Counted from the first letter of the stretch, positions 7,433-14,995 are shown. The stretch: DNA of 15,167 bases from Sedimenticola sp. (GCA_027038775.1 JALWGP010000100.1:1-15167), one strand, 5' to 3'. The notes: generated from the letters alone by a model not told the origin. A program made the numbers and translations.

Positions 7433-8451
7433 CAGGGTTTCGTCACCATCACCGGGTCGCCGTCCCGCACGCTGAAGCGGCCGGCGTCGATGACCATCCG
7501 TTCTTCAGGAAGATCCACCCTGGCGGGCAGGCCCTGGACGGCGCCGGGCAGGGGGTGGAACCTGGCGGTGCCCCGCTCGTACAGGAACAGTCCCAGCCTG
7601 CCCTCGCGCTGCACCAGGTAGCCGGCGGGAACATGGGGCGCCGCCTCTTCCCAGTAGAGGCGGCCGGTGGCGCCGGGCGGCGCGGCGCCCTCCGTGAACA
7701 GGTAGCGCGCCTCGTAGCTGCGCACGCGCTTCTTCAGCATCGGAATCACCGCGCGCAGCTTCAGGGGGAAGCGTCTTCCCTCCATGACGAAGGCCAGGGC
7801 GCGTGCCCCCTTCATGGTTTCCAGGTCCTGCTGCTGGATCTGGGCGCTCACCTCGAGGCTCTCCAGGTCCACCAGGCGCAGCAGCGGGGTGCCGGGCGTG
7901 GCGTAGTCGCCCCGGCTGGCCCTGCGCTCGGTGACCACTGCGTCGAAGGGGGCCTCGACGGTGCAGCGCGACTCTCTCCAGCGGGCCTCTTCCAGGTCGG
8001 CCTGGTGAACGTTGAGCTCCGCCGCCAGGCGGTTGAACTCGGCGCTGCGCTGGTTGAACTGGTCCGAGGAGATGTTGCGCGACTTCACCAGCTTTTCGGC
8101 GTCCTTGAATCGTTGGCGGGCGTACTTGAAACGTGCTTGGGCGGCGGCCAGCGCCGCCTCCGCCCGCTGGCGGGCGATGACATAGGTGCTGCAGTCGAGG
8201 CGGGCCAGGAGATCGCCCGCCTCCACCTCGTCACCGGGGCGTCTCGAGATCTCCACCACCTTGCCGGCGATCTCCGCGCCGATGAGCGCGTCGTTGAGGC
8301 TCACCACGGTGGCCGGTGCTTCCCGGGCAGGGAAGAAGAGGAGCCTGCCCAGCGGAACCAGGGTCACCGGGACCGGTTCGCCCGCCTTGGACGAAAAGGG
8401 GGCCGGGGCCAGCAGCAGCAGCAGAAGGAGGGTCGTATGGCGGCTGATCAT
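7432..8451 (-). CDS. RND efflux periplasmic adaptor (membrane fusion protein, HlyD-like)
   Basis: Links the RND pump to an outer-membrane channel. I chose the ATG at 8451 because it begins directly with a signal peptide (MISRHTTLLLLLLLAPAP, cleavage likely after SKA). The longer frame from a TTG at 8484 would add 11 residues ahead of it. Order: a lipoyl-like half (DALIGAEIAGKVVEISRRPGDEVEAGDLLARLD), a long alpha-helical hairpin rich in Ala, Arg and Glu, the second lipoyl half (CTVEAPFDAVVTERRASRGDYATPGTPLLRLVD), a beta-barrel segment and a membrane-proximal domain to the C-terminus. About 339 aa, normal for the family. There is no lipobox cysteine, so it is probably soluble periplasmic or membrane-associated. 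First gene of the minus-strand operon; no outer-membrane factor is encoded beside it, so a shared TolC-like channel is likely. Confidence 0.92.
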   Translation of the reverse strand: MISRHTTLLLLLLLAPAPFSSKAGEPVPVTLVPLGRLLFFPAREAPATVVSLNDALIGAEIAGKVVEISRRPGDEVEAGDLLARLDCSTYVIARQRAEAALAAAQARFKYARQRFKDAEKLVKSRNISSDQFNQRSAEFNRLAAELNVHQADLEEARWRESRCTVEAPFDAVVTERRASRGDYATPGTPLLRLVDLESLEVSAQIQQQDLETMKGARALAFVMEGRRFPLKLRAVIPMLKKRVRSYEARYLFTEGAAPPGATGRLYWEEAAPHVPAGYLVQREGRLGLFLYERGTARFHPLPGAVQGLPARVDLPEERMVIDAGRFSVRDGDPVMVTKP

Positions 8452-8622
8452 CTCGTCGTTGTTCGTATGACTGACCTGTTGCAACTATAGCGGCTCGATG
8501 CGGCGGAATATCCTCTCCATTTCACGTTCCGGGAAAGCCGGTGTCCGCTTCCTGGTGACGGGAATTTCCCTTGGTTGCCTGCAGCAGGGATAATAGCGGC
8601 GTCCGATTTCGAGGGGAGAGCA
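8452..8622. promoter_or_regulatory. Divergent intergenic region with inverted repeat and -10-like boxes
   Basis: 171 bases separate the divergently transcribed adaptor and lipoprotein genes, so both promoters should lie here. For the minus strand, TATAGT (8489-8484) resembles a -10 box, but no good -35 lies 16-18 bases further upstream. For the plus strand, GATAAT (8589-8594) is a -10 candidate, again without a clear -35. A perfect 11-base inverted repeat GGGAATTTCCC (8560-8570) sits just upstream of the latter and could be an operator. Assignments rest on visual matching only. Confidence 0.35.
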
Positions 8623-9048
8623 ATGCGATACGCCGGAAATTCGAACAAGGTCGTGCTGCACCTGTTGCTGACAGGGGTGATGCTGTTTCTCGCCGCCTGT
8701 TCCTCCATGCAACACGCCAGCATGAACAAGAAGCTCCGGCTTCAGCTGCAGAGCTACGACCATGCGGTGCGCTGGGGCGACCTGGAGGAGATGTACGCCT
8801 TCGTCAAGCCGGATGGCGAACCCCTGCGGATACCGGAAGGGTTGGAGAATGTACGGGTCACCGCCTATGAGCCTCTCACCACCGTCACCGAGGAGCAGGA
8901 CAAGCGGGTGCGGCGGCGGGTGAAGATCCAGTACCTCCACCGGGACCGCCAGGTGGTGAAGACGCTGATCGACGAGCAGCTCTGGGAGTACGACGACACA
9001 ATGGAGCAGTGGTTCCGGACGAACCCGCCGCCGGAGTTCTCCAAATGA
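8623..9048 (+). CDS. Outer-membrane-type lipoprotein of unknown function
   Basis: I do not recognise a named family. The ATG at 8623 is preceded by GAGGGGAGAG, a strong ribosome-binding site, which decides the start over an upstream ATG at 8575. The 141-aa product begins with a lipoprotein signal: hydrophobic core VVLHLLLTGVMLF, then lipobox LAAC with C26 as lipidation site. Serine at +2 predicts the outer membrane by the Lol rule. The mature part is short and charged, alternating a predicted helix (YDHAVRWGDLEEMYAFV) with beta-like stretches (RRRVKIQYLHRDRQVVKTLIDEQLWEYDD) and ending in a Trp/Pro segment. That order is reminiscent of NTF2-like small domains, but this is a guess. Its stop codon overlaps the next gene's start by 4 bp, so the two are very probably co-expressed. 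Confidence 0.75.
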   Translation: MRYAGNSNKVVLHLLLTGVMLFLAACSSMQHASMNKKLRLQLQSYDHAVRWGDLEEMYAFVKPDGEPLRIPEGLENVRVTAYEPLTTVTEEQDKRVRRRVKIQYLHRDRQVVKTLIDEQLWEYDDTMEQWFRTNPPPEFSK

Positions 9049-9722
9049 GGCGCGTGCCTTTCAGCGAACGGCCGGGCAGGCACGAGCGCCATTTCCGCCG
9101 GCGCATGCATCCCCTCTTTCCACGGCCGGTGAAGGAGTTCACCGACGACGACCTGCTGGAGGTGCAGCGGCTCGACCACGAGGAGCTGCTGGAGTTTCTC
9201 ACCTCGCTGCGCAACCTCGTGAAGCGCGCGGTGGAGCTCAGGCCCAACGAGGAGACCCAGGTGGTGCTGGACCTCAAGGCGGAGCTGGAGAAGCACTACG
9301 AGGAGGCCTGCCGCCTGGCCGATGCCCAGGGAAACAACAAGGAGGCCATCTCCCGCCTCATCGAGGTGATCATGAACACCATCCGCAGGGCCGCCGCGGG
9401 CGATCCCCTGGCGGAGCAGGAACTGGCCCAAGAGGCGGAGGCGCGCCGGCTCCATTTCCGGCTGTTGGAGTCGCCGCTGGTGGCGGACCTGCTCCACCCG
9501 CAGACCCTCATCGAGCCCGACGAGCTGGCGGCGGTGCTGCTCACCGATCCGCAGGACCAGGTGGAGGCGGCGCTGGAGCTGTTCGACGACGAGCAGCTCG
9601 GACTGCTGCGGGAGGAGGCGCGTCGGCTGGTGGAAGAAGCCGGCGAGGCCGTGGGGGAAGAAGAGCGGGCACGCCTCTCCTGGCTGGAGGAGCGTGCCGT
9701 TGCCCGGAAGGAATCCGGCTGA
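9045..9722 (+). CDS. Soluble helical protein of unknown function, coupled to the lipoprotein gene
   Basis: No family recognised. The 225-aa product starts at an ATG that overlaps the lipoprotein stop (ATGA), a typical coupled start; the in-frame ATG at 9009 lies inside the lipoprotein gene and is less likely. A basic N-terminus (MRRVPFSERPGRHERHFRRR) precedes a long run of predicted alpha helices rich in Glu, Leu and Ala (about 32-215). No signal peptide, membrane span, Cys motif, Walker motif or nuclease motif is seen, so it is probably cytoplasmic. Segments such as DLLEVQRLDHEELLEFLTSL and ELEKHYEEACRLADAQGN look like amphipathic helix bundles suited to protein contacts. Coding is supported by start/stop coupling and by codon composition like its neighbours. 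It ends 4 bases before the stop of the convergent gene on the other strand. Confidence 0.7.
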   Translation: MRRVPFSERPGRHERHFRRRMHPLFPRPVKEFTDDDLLEVQRLDHEELLEFLTSLRNLVKRAVELRPNEETQVVLDLKAELEKHYEEACRLADAQGNNKEAISRLIEVIMNTIRRAAAGDPLAEQELAQEAEARRLHFRLLESPLVADLLHPQTLIEPDELAAVLLTDPQDQVEAALELFDDEQLGLLREEARRLVEEAGEAVGEEERARLSWLEERAVARKESG

Positions 9723-9726
9723 GGCG

Positions 9727-10038
9727 TCAGACGCCGAGGTCGGGATTTTCCCTCACCAGGATGTCGTAGCCGCTCTCCCGCAGGGCCTCCATCTTCCCGG
9801 AGATGCTATGCTGGAACCCCTCGGGGACGGTTTCGGTGTCGGGGTTGCCGCGGTAGATCTCGTGCAGTGAGATCACCGGCTGCACCACGGAGGGGGCGGG
9901 ATTGGTGCTGCGGTAGTGGAGGGTGCTGGTCTCGGAGGCCAGGTCCTCGCTGTTGATCTGCAGCTCGTAGGCGAAGTCGCCCGCCACCGCCAGATTGGCG
10001 ATGAGGCCAAGCGCGGATAATGTGATCAGTGTTTTCAT
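9727..10038 (-). CDS. Small secreted protein of unknown function
   Basis: A 103-aa product with a clear Sec signal peptide: MKTLITLSALGLIANLAVA with cleavage before GDF. The ATG at 10038 is chosen because it is preceded by GAGGAGAGAG and begins the signal peptide; the frame upstream of it (to 10098) lacks both. The mature ~84 residues contain no cysteines, no transmembrane span and no motif I recognise; the C-terminal half (GKMEALRESGYDILVRENPDLG) looks helical. It is monocistronic, convergent with the helical-protein gene and divergent from ubiD, with which it shares a 96-base intergenic region. Probably periplasmic. Confidence 0.6.
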   Translation of the reverse strand: MKTLITLSALGLIANLAVAGDFAYELQINSEDLASETSTLHYRSTNPAPSVVQPVISLHEIYRGNPDTETVPEGFQHSISGKMEALRESGYDILVRENPDLGV

Positions 10039-10134
10039 CTCTCTCTCCTCGTGACTGTGTGTTCGATCATCTGTGTGGAATGAGACCCGTCCGGCCATGC
10101 TTTCATTTCTTCCCGTGAACAGGAAACCTCAGCC

Positions 10135-11601
10135 ATGAACTACAGGGACCTGCGTGATTTCCTCGCCCGGCTGGAGGCGCGGGGCGAACTGAAACGCATC
10201 CGGGCGGAGGTGGATCCGCACCTGGAGATGACCGAGATCAGCGACCGGGTGCTGCGCGCCGGCGGTCCTGCCCTGCTCTTCGAGAAGCCGAAAGGGCACC
10301 GCATCCCGGTGCTCACCAACCTCTTCGGAACGCCGCAGCGGGTGGCCCTGGGGATGGGCGAGGAGAACGTCACCGCCCTGCGCGAGGTGGGGCGGCTGCT
10401 GGCGGCGTTGAAGGAGCCCGATCCGCCCAAGGGAATGAAGGATGCCTGGGAGAAGCTTCCGCTCTACCGCAAGGTGCTGGACATGGCGCCGAAGGAGCGG
10501 CGCGGTGCCCCCTGCCAGGAGGTGGTGGTGGAGGGGGAAGCGGTGGACCTGGCCTCCCTCCCGGTGCAGACCTGCTGGCCGGAGGACGCCGGTCCCCTCA
10601 TCACCTGGGGGTTGGTCATCACCCGGGGGCCGGAGAAGCCGCGCCAGAACCTCGGCATCTACCGCATGCAGGTGATCGGCCGCAACCGTGTCATCATGCG
10701 CTGGCTGGCCCACCGCGGCGGGGCGCTGGACTTCCGCGACTGGCAGGCCCGTCATCCCGGCGAACCCTTTCCCGTCTCGGTGGCCCTGGGCGCCGACCCC
10801 GCCACCATCCTGGCGGCGGTGACCCCGGTGCCCGACACCCTCTCGGAGTACGCCTTTGCCGGCCTGCTGCGCGGCTCGCGCACCGAGGTGACGAAGAGCC
10901 TGGGCAACGGCCTGCAGGTGCCCGCCTCCGCCGAGTTCGTGCTGGAGGGCGTCATCCACCCCGGCGATACCGCGCCCGAGGGTCCCTTCGGCGACCACAC
11001 CGGCTACTACAACGAGGTGGAGGCGTTCCCGGTCTTCACCATCGAGCGCATCACCCATCGGCGCGAGCCCATCTACCACAGCACCTACACCGGCCGCCCG
11101 CCCGACGAGCCGGCCATCCTCGGCGTGGCCCTCAACGAGGTCTTCGTGCCCATCCTGCAGAAGCAGTTTCCCGAGATCACCGACTTCTACCTGCCGCCCG
11201 AGGGCTGCTCCTACCGGCTGGCGGTGGTGAGCATGAAGAAGCAGTACCCGGGACATGCCAAGCGGGTGATGTTCGGCGTCTGGTCCTTCCTGCGCCAGTT
11301 CATGTACACCAAGTTCGTCATCGTCACCGACGACGACGTCAACGTGCGCGACTGGAACGACGTCATCTGGGCCATCACCACCCGCATGGACCCGGCGCGC
11401 GACACCGTGCTGGTGGAGAACACCCCCATCGACTATCTCGATTTCGCCTCGCCGGTGTCGGGGCTGGGCTCCAAGATGGGGCTGGACGCCACCTCCAAGT
11501 GGCCGGGCGAGACCAGCCGAGAGTGGGGCCGCCCCATCACCCGCGATCCGGAAGTGGTGAGGCGGGTGGACGAGATGTGGAAGGAGCTGGGGCTCGATTG
11601 A
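10135..11601 (+). CDS. ubiD: UbiD: 3-polyprenyl-4-hydroxybenzoate decarboxylase
   Basis: Catalyses decarboxylation of polyprenyl-4-hydroxybenzoate in ubiquinone biosynthesis, using prenylated FMN supplied by UbiX. The 488 aa match the ~497-aa E. coli enzyme closely. By alignment with E. coli numbering (constant offset of 3) I see the metal ligand N172 in [11 protein letters not shown], the prFMN-binding stretch IYR (175-177) with GRNRVIMRW and AHRGGALDF (192-200), the metal ligand E238 in LSEYAFAG, and the catalytic D287 in [14 protein letters not shown]. The C-terminal [21 protein letters not shown] is also a UbiD signature. AGGAAA about 10 bases before the ATG serves as ribosome-binding site. 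No ubiX, ubiA or other quinone gene is adjacent. UbiD homologues can act on other aromatic acids, but this close E. coli-like form makes the ubiquinone role most likely. Confidence 0.95.
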   Translation: MNYRDLRDFLARLEARGELKRIRAEVDPHLEMTEISDRVLRAGGPALLFEKPKGHRIPVLTNLFGTPQRVALGMGEENVTALREVGRLLAALKEPDPPKGMKDAWEKLPLYRKVLDMAPKERRGAPCQEVVVEGEAVDLASLPVQTCWPEDAGPLITWGLVITRGPEKPRQNLGIYRMQVIGRNRVIMRWLAHRGGALDFRDWQARHPGEPFPVSVALGADPATILAAVTPVPDTLSEYAFAGLLRGSRTEVTKSLGNGLQVPASAEFVLEGVIHPGDTAPEGPFGDHTGYYNEVEAFPVFTIERITHRREPIYHSTYTGRPPDEPAILGVALNEVFVPILQKQFPEITDFYLPPEGCSYRLAVVSMKKQYPGHAKRVMFGVWSFLRQFMYTKFVIVTDDDVNVRDWNDVIWAITTRMDPARDTVLVENTPIDYLDFASPVSGLGSKMGLDATSKWPGETSREWGRPITRDPEVVRRVDEMWKELGLD

Positions 11602-11693
11602 CGCGGAACAAGAAAGAGAACCGGCATACCTCCGTCTGCTGAAATCGCGGTTTTTCTCGACCCGTGGCATTGCATAGGCCCATGAATTCCGGG

Positions 11694-11723
11694 TTGTTGC
11701 CGGGCTGAGCTCCGTCCTACACT
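11694..11723 (+). promoter_or_regulatory. Candidate promoter of the NorD-like gene, possibly giving a leaderless mRNA
   Basis: TTGTTG (11694-11699) and TACACT (11718-11723) are spaced by 18 bases and end only 6 bases before the ATG at 11730. No Shine-Dalgarno is present between them and the start. If this is the promoter, transcription would begin at or next to the start codon. The box matches are modest. Confidence 0.3.
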
Positions 11724-11729
11724 GCCTCC

Positions 11730-13814
11730 ATGTCCGGACACCCGCCCCTCACCGCCGAGGAGATCGGCTGCCACCTGGACGATTTCCTCGAGGTGGAGTT
11801 CTCCTTCCTCCACACCGAGGAGATCGCCGCCGGCCTGGCGCGCCTGCCGCGTGACCGGCAGCAGTTCGTGCTGCAGTGGACCCGCCGTGTGGCCACCACC
11901 AACATCCAGATCGCCTACCAGTTTGCCCTGCGTGCCGAAAGGGCCCTCGAACGCATGGAGCCCGAGATGGTCTCCGCCTGGTGCCTTCAGGCCATGGACC
12001 GCTACGACAGCGAGGGGCTGCGCCCCGCCATGGAGGTCATCAAGGACCTGGAGGGCTACCTGGAGTCGGGCCACCTGCGCGCCAGCGCCGCCCTCTTCGA
12101 GGAGGTGGCGCCGGTGCTCCACTCCTTCGTCCAGGGGCTCAGCGGGCGCAGGCTGAAGCTGGAACGGGACGAGAAGAGCTGGACCGACGGCGAGATCCTC
12201 TACCTGCCGGAGATGGTGGCCCGCTTCGAGGCGCCCGAGGCCAACTTCCAGCTCTGCAAGGCCATGGCCACCCACCTCTGGGCCCAGACCCGCTACGGCA
12301 CGCTCAACGTGGATCCCGCCAGCCTGGAGGACGATGCCCGCCGCTGGTTCCAGGTGCTGGAGACGCTGCGCCTGGACGGTCTCATCGCCCGCGAGCTGCC
12401 CGGCCTCCACCGCCAGATGACGGAGCTGGCGCGGCAACTGGGGGAGGCGGGCTGGCCGAAGGAGCTGGCGCGGCTGCAGGGGCAGCTGGTGGACGGCGGC
12501 GTGGAGGAGAGCCTGCGGCAGCTCGACGGGTTCGCGGGCCGGAAGCCGCCGCCCCTGCCGGCCTGGGCCGGCGGCATGGACCTGGAATCGGCCTGGGAGG
12601 CGCGCCGGCAGCGCCGGCTGCGTGACGAGGCGCGCTTCCGCGATGCCCTGCGGGTGATCGCCGAGGAGATGGCCGAAGGGGGGGAACCGCCCGAACGCTT
12701 CGAGCTGCGCGAGAAGACGGGGCACGATCCCGACCTGCCCGAGCTGGAGCTGGTCCACGCCGACCAGGTGGTGCCCGTGCCCGAGCAGGTGAAGCAGCTC
12801 ATGACCTCCATCCAGCTCGACCTCACCGCCATTCCCGAGGAGTACCTGCGGCCGGCGGGGCCCGGCGAGTACGATCCGGCCCTGCTGCGCGATGAGCAGC
12901 CCGATCCCGACGACGTCTGGGCCGGCGCCTACCACGAGGAGGGCGCCTTCTTCTACGACGAGTGGGACTTCGGCCGCCAACACTACCGCAGGAACTGGTG
13001 TGTGCTGCGCGAGCACGAACTCAAGCCCGGCGATCCTGGCTTCTACGACCGCACCCTGCGCAAGTACCGCGGTCTGGTGAAGTCTCTGCACCGCATCTTC
13101 GAGGTGCTGCGCGGCGAGGATCGCGTGCTGCGCCGCCAGCCCCATGGCGAGGACGTGGACATCGACGCCTTCGTCGAGGCCTGGGGCGACGTGCACAGGG
13201 GCCTGGAGATGAGCGACCGGCTCTTCACCCGCATGCACAAGGACGAGCGCAACATCGCCGTGCTCTTCATGGTGGACATGTCGGGCTCCACCAAGGGGTG
13301 GATCAACGAGGCCGAGCGCGAGGCGCTGGTGCTGCTGGTGGAGTCGCTGCAGATCCTGGGCGACCGCTACGCCATCTACGGCTTCTCCGGCTGGGCGCGC
13401 AAGCGCTGCGAGGTGTACCGCATCAAGACCTTCGACCAGCCCACGAGCGACGAGGTGAAGGCGGCCATCGCCGGTATCGAGCCGCGCGACTACACCCGCA
13501 TGGGCCCGCCCATCCGCCATTTCACGAGGCTGCTGTCCGAAGTGGAGGCGCGCACCAAGCTGCTGGTCACCCTCTCCGACGGCAAGCCCGACGACTACGA
13601 CCACTACTACCGCGGCGAGTACGGTATCGAGGACACCCGCCAAGCGCTGTTCGAGGCGCGGGTGGCCGGCATCCACCCCTACTGCATCACCATCGACCGC
13701 GAGGGCGCCGACTACCTGCCGCATATGTACGGCAAGGCCAGCTACGTGGTGCTGGACGACGTGGCCAGGCTGCCCTTGAAGGTTTCCGACATCTATCGCA
13801 AGATCACCAGCTGA
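11730..13814 (+). CDS. NorD/CbbO-family von Willebrand factor A (VWA) domain protein
   Basis: A 694-aa protein with a long alpha-helical N-terminal region and a C-terminal VWA domain (about 505-690). The MIDAS metal site is intact: DMSGS (D516, S518, S520), a threonine in YTRMGPP (T589) and an aspartate in LSDGKPDD (D617). From family knowledge, NorD and CbbO work with MoxR-type AAA+ ATPases (NorQ, CbbQ): the VWA protein docks the ATPase on a target enzyme (nitric oxide reductase or RubisCO) to insert cofactor or remove inhibitors. Here no AAA+ gene, nor any nor or cbb gene, is adjacent, so the target cannot be read from context. No signal peptide or membrane segment is seen, so it is cytoplasmic. 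It starts 128 bases after ubiD, with its own promoter candidate and no Shine-Dalgarno. NorD-like is the best label; the specific partner is unknown. Confidence 0.85.
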   Translation: MSGHPPLTAEEIGCHLDDFLEVEFSFLHTEEIAAGLARLPRDRQQFVLQWTRRVATTNIQIAYQFALRAERALERMEPEMVSAWCLQAMDRYDSEGLRPAMEVIKDLEGYLESGHLRASAALFEEVAPVLHSFVQGLSGRRLKLERDEKSWTDGEILYLPEMVARFEAPEANFQLCKAMATHLWAQTRYGTLNVDPASLEDDARRWFQVLETLRLDGLIARELPGLHRQMTELARQLGEAGWPKELARLQGQLVDGGVEESLRQLDGFAGRKPPPLPAWAGGMDLESAWEARRQRRLRDEARFRDALRVIAEEMAEGGEPPERFELREKTGHDPDLPELELVHADQVVPVPEQVKQLMTSIQLDLTAIPEEYLRPAGPGEYDPALLRDEQPDPDDVWAGAYHEEGAFFYDEWDFGRQHYRRNWCVLREHELKPGDPGFYDRTLRKYRGLVKSLHRIFEVLRGEDRVLRRQPHGEDVDIDAFVEAWGDVHRGLEMSDRLFTRMHKDERNIAVLFMVDMSGSTKGWINEAEREALVLLVESLQILGDRYAIYGFSGWARKRCEVYRIKTFDQPTSDEVKAAIAGIEPRDYTRMGPPIRHFTRLLSEVEARTKLLVTLSDGKPDDYDHYYRGEYGIEDTRQALFEARVAGIHPYCITIDREGADYLPHMYGKASYVVLDDVARLPLKVSDIYRKITS

Positions 13815-13833
13815 CGTCCTGTTGCAAGGCGTC

Positions 13834-13851
13834 GCCTCCCTGCAGGGAGGC
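13834..13851. other. Perfect 18-bp palindrome between the NorD-like and MlaC-like genes
   Basis: GCCTCCCTGCAGGGAGGC forms a 7-bp stem with a TGCA loop, 19 bases after the NorD-like stop and 47 before the MlaC-like start. No T-tract follows, so an intrinsic terminator is not supported. It could be an operator, an mRNA-stabilising hairpin or a weak terminator. Confidence 0.4.
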
Positions 13852-13898
13852 CCATACTAGAGAAACCACCAAGAGGGTTTCCACAACCGGAGGATGAA

Positions 13899-14540
13899 AT
13901 GAAGAAAAGAGTCGTATTGGTTTCCGCGCTGCTTGCCGCATCCGCTCTCCAGGCGGCCCCCCAGGGGCCGGCTGCGCCGGGGTACGGCGCACCCCCCGCC
14001 CGTTCCGCACCGGCCCCGCGGCCGGCAGACGGTCCCGCCGCCGTGGCCAGTCGCGGCCTGGACAAGATGATGAGCTTCCTGCAGAACAGCGACGGTGACC
14101 TGCAGAAGCTGGGTGCCTTCCTCAACAAGGAGATCGCGCCCTACTTCGATTTCGCCTACATGGCGAAGTCCGCCGCCGGTGCGCTCTGGCAGCGCATGGA
14201 CGAGCAGCAGCGCAGGCGCCTGGCCAACCGGATCAAGCAGCAGTTCCTGGCCACCATGGTGCAGCGGCTCGGTGACTACGACCGCCAGCAGGTGAGGGTG
14301 GTCTCCCAGCGGCTCTCCGCCGACGGGCGCACCGGCGTGGTGACGGCCGCCATCCGCGATCCGGGCGGTTACCCGGCACGCATGGACTTCCGCTTCTACC
14401 GGTCGAAGGACGGCTGGAAGGTGTTCGACGTGATGGCCAACGGCCAGAGCGCTGTGGTGCACTACCGGCGCCAGTTCCGGCAGGCGCTTTACCGTCCCCC
14501 TGCGCGGCGTGGCGGTCCCGTGGCCCGCACCGGCTACTGA
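13899..14540 (+). CDS. MlaC/Ttg2D-family periplasmic phospholipid-binding protein
   Basis: A periplasmic carrier of the MlaC family, which shuttles phospholipids between outer- and inner-membrane complexes. GGAGG lies 5 bases before the ATG. The signal peptide MKKRVVLVSALLAASALQA is followed by a Pro/Ala-rich linker (about 20-48), which is not typical of E. coli MlaC. The family domain covers about 52-200: IAPYFDFAYMAKSAAGALW (79-97, the conserved FDF region), RIKQQFLATMVQRLGDY (111-127), then the strands ending in DGWKVFDVMANGQSAVVHYRRQF (171-193), a clear MlaC signature. Its 213 aa are close to the 211 of E. coli MlaC. None of mlaA, B, D, E or F is nearby, so it may be a paralogue or act with an unlinked transporter. 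A bidirectional terminator follows the stop. Confidence 0.85.
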   Translation: MKKRVVLVSALLAASALQAAPQGPAAPGYGAPPARSAPAPRPADGPAAVASRGLDKMMSFLQNSDGDLQKLGAFLNKEIAPYFDFAYMAKSAAGALWQRMDEQQRRRLANRIKQQFLATMVQRLGDYDRQQVRVVSQRLSADGRTGVVTAAIRDPGGYPARMDFRFYRSKDGWKVFDVMANGQSAVVHYRRQFRQALYRPPARRGGPVARTGY

Positions 14541-14560
14541 GGGAGCAGCGATAGAAAAAC

Positions 14561-14588
14561 AAAACGCCGCGGGTTGCGCGGCGTTTTT
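14561..14588. terminator. Bidirectional intrinsic terminator between the MlaC-like and HU genes
   Basis: Stem AACGCCGC/GCGGCGTT (14563-14570 with 14578-14585) has a 7-base loop and is extended by A-T pairs. On the plus strand it runs into TTTTT (14584-14588). On the minus strand the stem is followed by TTTTGTTTTTC. It lies 20 bases after the MlaC-like stop and 27 bases from the HU stop, serving both convergent genes. Confidence 0.85.
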
Positions 14589-14614
14589 CGTTGTTAAGCG
14601 GTGTTGCTTTTTGA

Positions 14615-14995
14615 TCAGCTCTTCACCACGTCCTTGAGCGCCTTGAGCGCGACCACCTTCACGGTGGTGGTGGCCGGCTTGGCGGGGATCTTCATGGGTT
14701 CGCCGGTGGCGGGGTTGCGGCCCATGCGGGATTTTCTTGCGGGTTTCTTCACGCGGCGGATCTTGACGCCCGTGTCGGGAATGGTGAACTCGCCGGAGCC
14801 GCGCTTCTTGATGTGGCGGGTGATGAGGTCGCCCAGGGAGGAGAAGACGGAGGCCACCTGTTTCTTGCTGAGGCCGGTCTCTTCGGCGATGGCGTTGATG
14901 ACTTCGCTCTTGGTCTGCTTCTTGCCGATGGCGGGCAGCCTCTTGGGTGCGGGGGCTTTCTTCGCCGCCGTCTTCTTGGTGGTTTTCTTTACCAT
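14615..14995 (-). CDS. HU-family nucleoid DNA-binding protein with lysine-rich N-terminal tail
   Basis: A 126-aa histone-like protein. The HU core begins about residue 27 (KQTKSEVINAIAEETGLSKK, dimerisation helices) and contains the beta-arm signature GRNPATGEPMKIPAKP (92-107), which inserts in the DNA minor groove. HU proteins are usually ~90 aa. The extra length comes from a 26-residue N-terminal tail rich in Lys/Ala/Pro (MVKKTTKKTAAKKAPAPKR), resembling eukaryotic H1 tails, and from a basic stretch before the arm (VKIRRVKKPARKSR, 77-90). The tail probably adds non-specific DNA contacts. AAGGAG lies 7 bases before the ATG. The gene is monocistronic and ends at the shared terminator. It is a divergent HU type, not the canonical hupA/hupB product, so I give no symbol. 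Confidence 0.92.
   Translation of the reverse strand: MVKKTTKKTAAKKAPAPKRLPAIGKKQTKSEVINAIAEETGLSKKQVASVFSSLGDLITRHIKKRGSGEFTIPDTGVKIRRVKKPARKSRMGRNPATGEPMKIPAKPATTTVKVVALKALKDVVKS

Noticed and set aside
3812..7621. A 1269-codon open frame on the plus strand, opposite the RND permease
   Set aside because: Product is His/Gly/Gln-rich low complexity with no domain; it is the antisense shadow of the permease and adaptor genes, caused by high GC and biased third positions.
8452..8484. TTG start at 8484 for the membrane fusion protein
   Set aside because: It would place 11 polar residues (MQQVSHTNNDE) before a perfectly formed signal peptide beginning at ATG 8451.
9723..9735. Palindrome GGCGTCAGACGCC spanning the convergent stops
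   Set aside because: Only one base separates the arms, so a stable hairpin is short, and no T-tract follows; probably chance around overlapping stop regions.
11625..11675. Possible terminator after ubiD near the TTTTT run
   Set aside because: No convincing GC-rich stem precedes the T run.
11433..13724. A 763-codon minus-strand frame opposite the NorD-like gene
   Set aside because: Composition is Leu/His/Gly/Val-rich with no recognisable motif, and it overlaps a gene with an intact MIDAS; antisense shadow.
13853..13881. CATACT as -10 and GAAACC/GGTTTC hairpin ahead of the MlaC-like gene
   Set aside because: No -35 at usable distance, and a 6-bp stem with an 8-base loop is too weak to claim.
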